From contig CALMGA010000147.1 of assembly GCA_937863205.1 (NCBI GenBank), positions 1 to 6,655 on the forward strand: 6,655 bases of DNA, given 5' to 3'. Numbering within the stretch: position 1 is the first letter of the stretch; each line of letters starts with the position of its first letter. Below the pieces are notes generated by a model, which was given only the letters and a program-made list of their open reading frames with translations, was not told where the DNA came from and did no database searches. Below, piece by piece: positions 1 through 6,655 of this stretch. The DNA is from an uncultured Beijerinckiaceae bacterium (GTDB taxonomy: Bacteria; Pseudomonadota; Alphaproteobacteria; Rhizobiales; Beijerinckiaceae). A program made the position numbers and the translations under genes.

Positions 1-1260
1 TGGGCGTTGAAGCGGGACGCCCTCGCCAGGGCATGGCGGCAGGTCGACGGCGGCGATGCCTTCGCCACTTACCGGGCCGCCATCGGCGAAGCGCTGGAAC
101 TGCACGCCACCTTCGAGGCCCTGTCCGAGCATTTCGTCGCGCAAGGGCGGCACTGGGTCGGCGATTGGCCCGAAGCCTATCGCGACGTCGGCAGCGACGA
201 GGTCAAGCGCTTCCGCGAAACCAATTCGGAAAGGATCGACTATCACGCTTGGCTGCAGTGGGTCGCCGACAGCCAGCTCGCGGCCGCGCAGGACCGCGCC
301 CTCAAGGCCGGCATGCCCATCGGCCTGTACCGCGACCTCGCGGTGGGCGCCGACCGCGCCGGGGCGGAACTGTGGGCGCGGCCGGACTGGTTCGTGCCCG
401 GCGTCGCGGTGGGCGCCCCGCCCGACCTGCTCGGCCCGGCCGGGCAGAACTGGGGCCTGCCGCCGTTCAACCCGCGCACGCTGGTCGAGCAGGGCCTGCA
501 GGCCTTTCGCACCCTTGTCGCCTCCAACATGCGTCACGCCGGCGCGATCCGCATCGATCACGCCTTCCAGATCCAGCGCCTTTACGTCGTGCCCGATGGC
601 CATCCCGCGACCGAGGGCGCCTACATCAACTACCCCTTCGCCGCGATGCTGGCCGTGCTGCGCATCGAAAGCCACCGCTTCCGCTCGCTGGTCATCGCCG
701 AAGACCTGGGGACGGCGCCCGAAGGCTTCTCCGATGCCATCATGGACTCCGGCATCCTGAGCTACCGCATCCTCAGCTTCGAGCGCGAGGGCGCCCGCTT
801 CAAGCCGCCGTCGTACTATCCCCGCAAGGCGCTGGCCGCCATCGCCACCCATGATCTGCCGACGCTGGCCGGCTGGTGGCGGGGCCTCGACACCGACCTG
901 CGCGAGCGCTTCGGCGGCTACCGGCCCGATCAGGCCGAGCGCGAGCGCGCCGAGCGCGTCACCGATCGTGCCGAGTTCGCCCGTGCCCTCGCCCGCGAGG
1001 GGCTCGCGCCCTCCGATGTGCCGCCGGCCGATCCGCCGATCGAGGCTGCGTTCCGCTACGTCGCCAAGACGCCCGCGATGCTGATCGCCCTTCAGCTTGA
1101 GGATATCCTCCATGACACCGAGCAGGCGAACCTGCCGGGGCCCGAGACCGGCCACCCGAACTGGCGGCGCAAGCTGCCCCAATCCATCGACCGCATCCTG
1201 GCGCCGGGCGGTCCGCTCGCGGCGGCGAGCGCCGCCGTGCTTCAGGAAGGACGCGGCTTG
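1..1260 (+). other. malQ: MalQ (GH77 amylomaltase) domain of the fusion, C-terminal part
   Basis: This domain transfers alpha-1,4-glucan segments between maltooligosaccharides. The GH77 triad is visible: the nucleophile Asp184 in RIDHAFQIQRLY (codon 556), the acid/base Glu232 in VIAEDLGT (codon 700) and the third acid Asp283 in ATHDLPTLAGWW (codon 853). The spacings of 48 and 51 residues nearly match the E. coli MalQ triad as I recall it (D448, E496, D548). Other family segments are GQNWGLPPFNP at about 140-150, MRHAG just before the nucleophile, and the closing NWRRKLP. The THDLPTL form fits the E. coli-like MalQ branch rather than the Thermus/plant form. A charged Glu/Arg-rich helix (AERERAERV, residues 310-318) lies after the third acid. 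The N-terminal region is outside the window. Confidence 0.92.
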
Positions 1261-4085
1261 ATGGCGGATACCCGGCGTGCCTTCTCCCCGGTGCCGACGG
1301 CGACCTACCGGCTGCAGTTCCACAAGGGCTTCACCTTCGCCGACGCCACCGCCGCGCTGCCGGTGATCGCCAAGCTCGGCGTCAGCCACGTCTACGCCTC
1401 GCCCATCCTCAAGGCGCGGCCGGGCTCGACCCACGGCTACGACACCGTCGACCCGACCGCCATCAATCCCGAGCTCGGCGGCCTCGAAGGCTTCGAAAGC
1501 TTCGCCGCCGCCTGCAAGGCGCACGACCTGTCGCTGCTGCTCGACATCGTGCCCAACCACATGGGCGTCGGCGGCGCCGACAACCCGTGGTGGCTGTCCC
1601 TTCTCGAATGGGGCGAGCTGTCCCCCTTCGCCGACACCTTCGACGTCGACTGGGAGCGCCTGGGCGCCCACGGCAAGCTCGTCGCCCCCAACCTCGGCGC
1701 GCAATACGGCGAAGTGCTGGAGAAGGGCGACCTCAAGCTCAGCTTCGACCGCGAGGCCGGCTCGTTCAGCGTGTGGTTCTTCGAGCACCGCTTCCCCCTC
1801 TGCCCGCTGACCTATCCCGACATCATCGACCGCGCCGTGGCGGTGGATGCCGCCGAGGGCGAGGAGGGCATCGCCGGGCTGCTGCGGCTGGGCGAGGTGC
1901 TGCGCTCGCTGGCGCAAACCTCGTCTGCGGCTGGCACGGCGCGCGAGCGCGGCGACATCGTCGCCATCTGCGAGCGTTTGAAGCGGCAGCTCGCCGTTCT
2001 TGCCCGCCACCCCAAGGTCGCGGCGGCGATCGAGGGGGCGGTGGCCGTGGTCAACGGCACGCCCGGCCTGCCCGACAGCTTCGGCGCCCTGCACCGCCTG
2101 CTGGAGCGCCAAGCCTACCGCCTGTCGTTCTGGCGGGTCGCGGCGAGCGACGTCAACTACCGCCGCTTCTTCGACATCGACAGCCTCGCCGGCGTGCGCA
2201 TCGAGCAGCCGGACGTGTTCGAGCACGCCCACAGGCTCGTCTTCGACCTCGTCCGCCGCGGCCTGATCCAGGGCCTGCGCATCGACCACATCGACGGACT
2301 CGCCGATCCCAAGGCCTATGCGGCGGCGCTGCAGGGGGCGATCGGGCCGGACTTCTACGTGGTGGCCGAGAAGATCCTGGAGCCGGGCGAGGCGCTGCGC
2401 CCGTGGGCGCTGTCGGGGACCACCGGCTACGAGATGCTGAACCTGATCGACGGCGTGTTCGTTGACGCCGCCAACGAGCGCACCTTCGATCGCATGTATC
2501 GCGAGGTCGCCGGCTTCACGGGGGACTACGAGGCGGCACTGCTGGCGGCCAAGCGGCAGGTTCTGCTGGAAAGCTTCTCGTCGGAGCTGGAAAGCCTCGT
2601 GTCCGACATGAAGCGGATCGCCGACGCCAACCGGTTGACCCGCGACTACAGCGTCAACGCCGTCCGCATCGCGCTGGGCGATCTCGTCTGCGCCTTCCCC
2701 GTCTACCGCACCTACATCACCCAGCACATCCTGGAGAGCGCCGACCGGCGGATGACCGACGAGGTCGTCGCCCATGCCAAGGCGATCTCCGCCTTGCCCG
2801 ACCGGTCCGTGCACGACTTCATCGGCTCGGTGCTGCTCGGCACCCTGGCGACGGGTCGTCCGGGCAGCGCCGAGCCCGAGCGCGTCATGCGCTTCCGCCG
2901 CCGCTTCCAGCAGCTGACCGGCCCGGTGATGGCGAAAAGCCTGGAAGACACGCTGTTCTACCGATACGTGCGCTTTCTCGCCCTCAACGAGGTCGGCGGC
3001 GAACCGAGCCGCTTCGGCGTGTCGCTCGCCGACTTCCATGCCGAGAACGTGGCGCGCGCCAGGGACTGGCCCAACGCCCTCACCACGACGGCGACCCACG
3101 ACACCAAGCGCGGCGAGGACGCCCGTGCCCGCCTCCTCGCGATGAGCGAAGCGCCCGACCTTTGGGCCCAGGCCCTGGCCGTGTGGAAGGCCGAGGCCGG
3201 CACCGCCGCCGAGCCCGACCACAACGACCAGTACATGTTCCTGCAGGCGCTGATGGGCGCTTGGCCGGTGGAGCTGCTGGAAGGTGACGATCCCGCCGTG
3301 CTGGCGGAGCTGCGCGAGCGCTTCGCCGCCTATGTGCCCAAGGCCCTGCGCGAAGCCAAGCGCTTCAGCAAGTGGATCGAGCCCAACGAAACCTATGAGA
3401 AGGCGACGCTCGACCTGATCGGCCGCCTGCTCGCCGACGATTCGCGCTTCATCGCCGGCATTCGCCCGATCCTGCGCGATCTCGCCCGGCGCGGCGTGCT
3501 GGTCTCGCTCGGGCGCACGGTTCTCAAATGCACCGTGCCGGGCGTGCCCGACGTTTACCAGGGCACCGGCCTTTACGACTTCTCCCTCGTCGATCCCGAC
3601 AACCGGCGCCCGGTCGACTACGCCGAGCGAGCCGGGCTGCTGGAAGGGAGCGAGCCCCTGGCGGGCCTGCTCGAACACCGCGCCGACGGCGCCCTCAAGC
3701 TCAAGATCCTGTCGAGCCTCCTGCACGACCGGCGCGAGCGCTCCGGCTTCTACGCCCACGCCAATTATCTGCCCCTCACCGTGACCGGCGAGCGCTCGGC
3801 GCAGGTGATCGCGTTCCTCCGGCGCTTCGCCGACGAGTCGCTGCTGGTGGTGGTGCCGCGCCTGGCGGGAAGCGGCAGCGCCGAGGCGGTGATGCCGGTC
3901 GGACGCGGCTATTGGGGCGCCACCGCGATCGACCTTCCGCCGGGCGCGTCGCAACCCGCGTCCCAGTCCGCCTCACCGGCCCTCTGGCACGACCTTTTCG
4001 GCGGTGCCACGCACGACCTCGGCGGTTGCGTCCTCTGCGCGGACCTTTTGCACGAGTTCCCCGTCGCCGTTCTCAGGAGGCGGGG

Positions 4086-4089
<4 letters not shown>
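1..4089 (+). CDS. malQ-treY: MalQ-TreY fusion: 4-alpha-glucanotransferase / malto-oligosyltrehalose synthase (5' partial)
   Basis: One open frame runs from the window edge to the TGA at 4087-4089 with no internal stop. The start lies upstream: the first bases are already MalQ sequence, so the TTG at 7 is not credible as the true start. Residues are numbered here from that TTG. Residues 1 to about 410 are the C-terminal catalytic part of a GH77 enzyme, and about 425-1360 are a full GH13 TreY, joined by a short linker. Both active sites look intact, so the product is probably a cytoplasmic bifunctional enzyme: MalQ lengthens and reshuffles maltooligosaccharides, and TreY isomerises their reducing-end linkage to alpha,alpha-1,1 for later release of trehalose by TreZ. 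By comparison with E. coli MalQ, about 260 residues are missing upstream, implying a full protein of about 1,600 residues. The stop overlaps the glgE start. Confidence is high for both domains, and slightly lower that the fusion is not a sequencing indel. Confidence 0.93.
1244..1251 (+). promoter_or_regulatory. Internal Shine-Dalgarno for a possible free TreY start
   Basis: AGGAAGGA lies 9 nt upstream of the in-frame ATG at 1261, which is where an unfused TreY would begin (MADTRRAF, then the conserved PTATYRLQF). Both strength and spacing are good for translation initiation. Since the upstream MalQ frame reads straight through, this is either an active internal start or a relic of two separate genes. 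The purine-rich run is seen directly; its use is inferred. Confidence 0.55.
1261..4089 (+). other. treY: TreY (malto-oligosyltrehalose synthase, GH13) domain; possible separate 942-residue product
   Basis: TreY makes maltooligosyltrehalose by intramolecular transglucosylation of a maltooligosaccharide reducing end. Counting from the ATG at 1261, the signature N-terminus PTATYRLQFHKGFTF is followed by YASPILKARPGSTHGYD. The four GH13 regions come next: DIVPNH (Asp95, His100), LRIDHIDGLADP (nucleophile Asp342, codon 2284), VVAEKILEPGE (acid/base Glu370, codon 2368) and TATHDTKRGEDARAR (Asp614, codon 3100). The typical C-terminal block VPDVYQGTGLYDFSLVDPDN starts near codon 3544, and the protein ends with a small beta-rich domain. 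The length of 942 residues is within the upper range of bacterial TreY proteins. The usual partner TreZ is not in the window. The ATG at 1261 has its own strong ribosome site, so this segment may also be translated alone. Confidence 0.93.
4075..4080 (+). promoter_or_regulatory. Ribosome binding site fixing the glgE start
   Basis: A full AGGAGG lies 5 nt before the GTG at 4086, inside the last codons of treY. It supports GTG 4086 over the in-frame ATG at 4152. The ATG has only GGAGG at 4133-4137, with a long 14-nt spacer. Confidence 0.8.
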
Positions 4090-6169
<2,080 letters not shown>

Positions 6170-6173
<4 letters not shown>

Positions 6174-6655
6174 TCGATCGCAGTGACACGCAATGGTACC
6201 GCGACGCCGTCATCTATCAGCTCCACGTCAAGAGCTTCTTTGATGCCAACAACGACGGCATCGGCGACTTTTCCGGGGTCACGCAGAAGCTCGACTACGT
6301 CAAGGATCTCGGTGCCACCGCGATCTGGGTGATGCCGTTCTATCCCTCGCCGCTGCGCGACGACGGCTACGACATTTCCGACTATCGCGGCATCAATCCG
6401 TCCTACGGCGTGCCCAGGGACTTCAAGACCTTCGTCAAGGCGGCGCACGATCGCGGCATCCGCGTCATCACCGAGCTGGTCATCAACCACACTTCCGACC
6501 AGCATCCGTGGTTCAAGCGCGCCCGCGCCGCCCGGAAGGGCTCGGCCGCGCGCGACTTCTACGTCTGGTCCGACACCGAGGAGAAGTACGAGGACACCCG
6601 CATCATCTTCCTCGACACGGAAAAGTCGAACTGGACCTGGGACGAGGAGGCGCAG
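6170..6655 (+). CDS. treS: TreS: trehalose synthase / maltose alpha-D-glucosyltransferase (3' partial)
   Basis: TreS interconverts trehalose and maltose; in the GlgE pathway it supplies maltose for phosphorylation by maltokinase. The 162 residues present are the start of a GH13 trehalose synthase. WYRDAVIYQLHVKSFFD (9-25) is followed by the metal-binding-type loop DANNDGIGDF (25-34), WVMPFYPSPLRDDGYDISDY with Tyr67 and Asp68 of the substrate pocket, then ITELVINHTSDQHPWF, which is conserved region I with Asn106 and His107. FYVWSDT and the IIFLDTEKSNWTWD block are close to TreS and unlike ordinary alpha-glucosidases. The start is the ATG overlapping the glgE stop by 4 nt, and the conserved fold begins only a few residues in. 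The catalytic Asp and Glu lie beyond the window edge, as would any fused maltokinase domain, an arrangement known for many bacterial TreS proteins. No stop codon is reached by 6655. Confidence 0.94.

Noticed and set aside
934..960. Short GAGCGC-type repetition in the MalQ domain
   Set aside because: It simply encodes a Glu/Arg-rich helix (AERERAERV) with favoured codons. The repeat units are not exact enough or long enough to suggest a separate element.
1587..2465. 292-codon plus-strand frame inside treY
   Set aside because: The product is extremely Arg/Pro/Ala-rich, typical of a shifted reading of GC-rich coding DNA, and overlaps the conserved TreY core.
3528..4085. Upstream extension of the glgE frame by 186 codons
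   Set aside because: The extension is Arg/Pro-rich noise overlapping the conserved TreY C-terminus. The GTG at 4086 with AGGAGG 5 nt upstream is a far better start.

Overview
This GC-rich window is almost wall-to-wall coding on the + strand and holds three tightly packed glucan/trehalose genes. The base composition, the strong preference for G/C at third codon positions and the gene set (a MalQ-like glucanotransferase, TreY, GlgE and TreS) suggest a proteobacterium, most likely an alphaproteobacterium of the Rhizobiales or Rhodospirillales type. That placement is an inference from gene content and sequence style only.

Layout: positions 1-4089 are one uninterrupted reading frame, cut off at its 5' end. 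It encodes the C-terminal catalytic part of a 4-alpha-glucanotransferase (MalQ, GH77) joined without a stop codon to a complete malto-oligosyltrehalose synthase (TreY, GH13). At the joint (about 1244-1261) there is a strong Shine-Dalgarno sequence ideally spaced from an in-frame ATG, so free TreY may be made as well as the fusion. Positions 4086-6173 are a complete glgE (maltosyltransferase using maltose 1-phosphate), starting at a GTG that overlaps the preceding stop by 4 nt. Positions 6170-6655 are the first 162 codons of treS (trehalose synthase/maltose glucosyltransferase), starting at an ATG that overlaps the glgE stop by 4 nt. The window edge cuts treS. There is no intergenic gap, terminator, RNA gene, mobile element or CRISPR array, and no internal promoter was recognised.

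How the genes fit together (established pathway knowledge applied to this locus): MalQ reshuffles maltooligosaccharides. TreY turns the reducing end of a maltooligosaccharide into a trehalosyl unit, which TreZ would release as trehalose. TreS interconverts trehalose and maltose. A maltokinase (Mak/Pep2) makes maltose 1-phosphate, and GlgE polymerises it into alpha-1,4-glucan, which GlgB would branch. The locus therefore encodes both the glucan-to-trehalose direction and the trehalose-to-glucan direction in one probable operon. TreZ, maltokinase and GlgB are not in the window and are expected just outside it.

No wholly new system is visible. The points most worth a second look are the MalQ-TreY fusion with its preserved internal translation start and out-of-frame TGATG relic, and the repeated Lys/His-rich N-terminal tail of GlgE.
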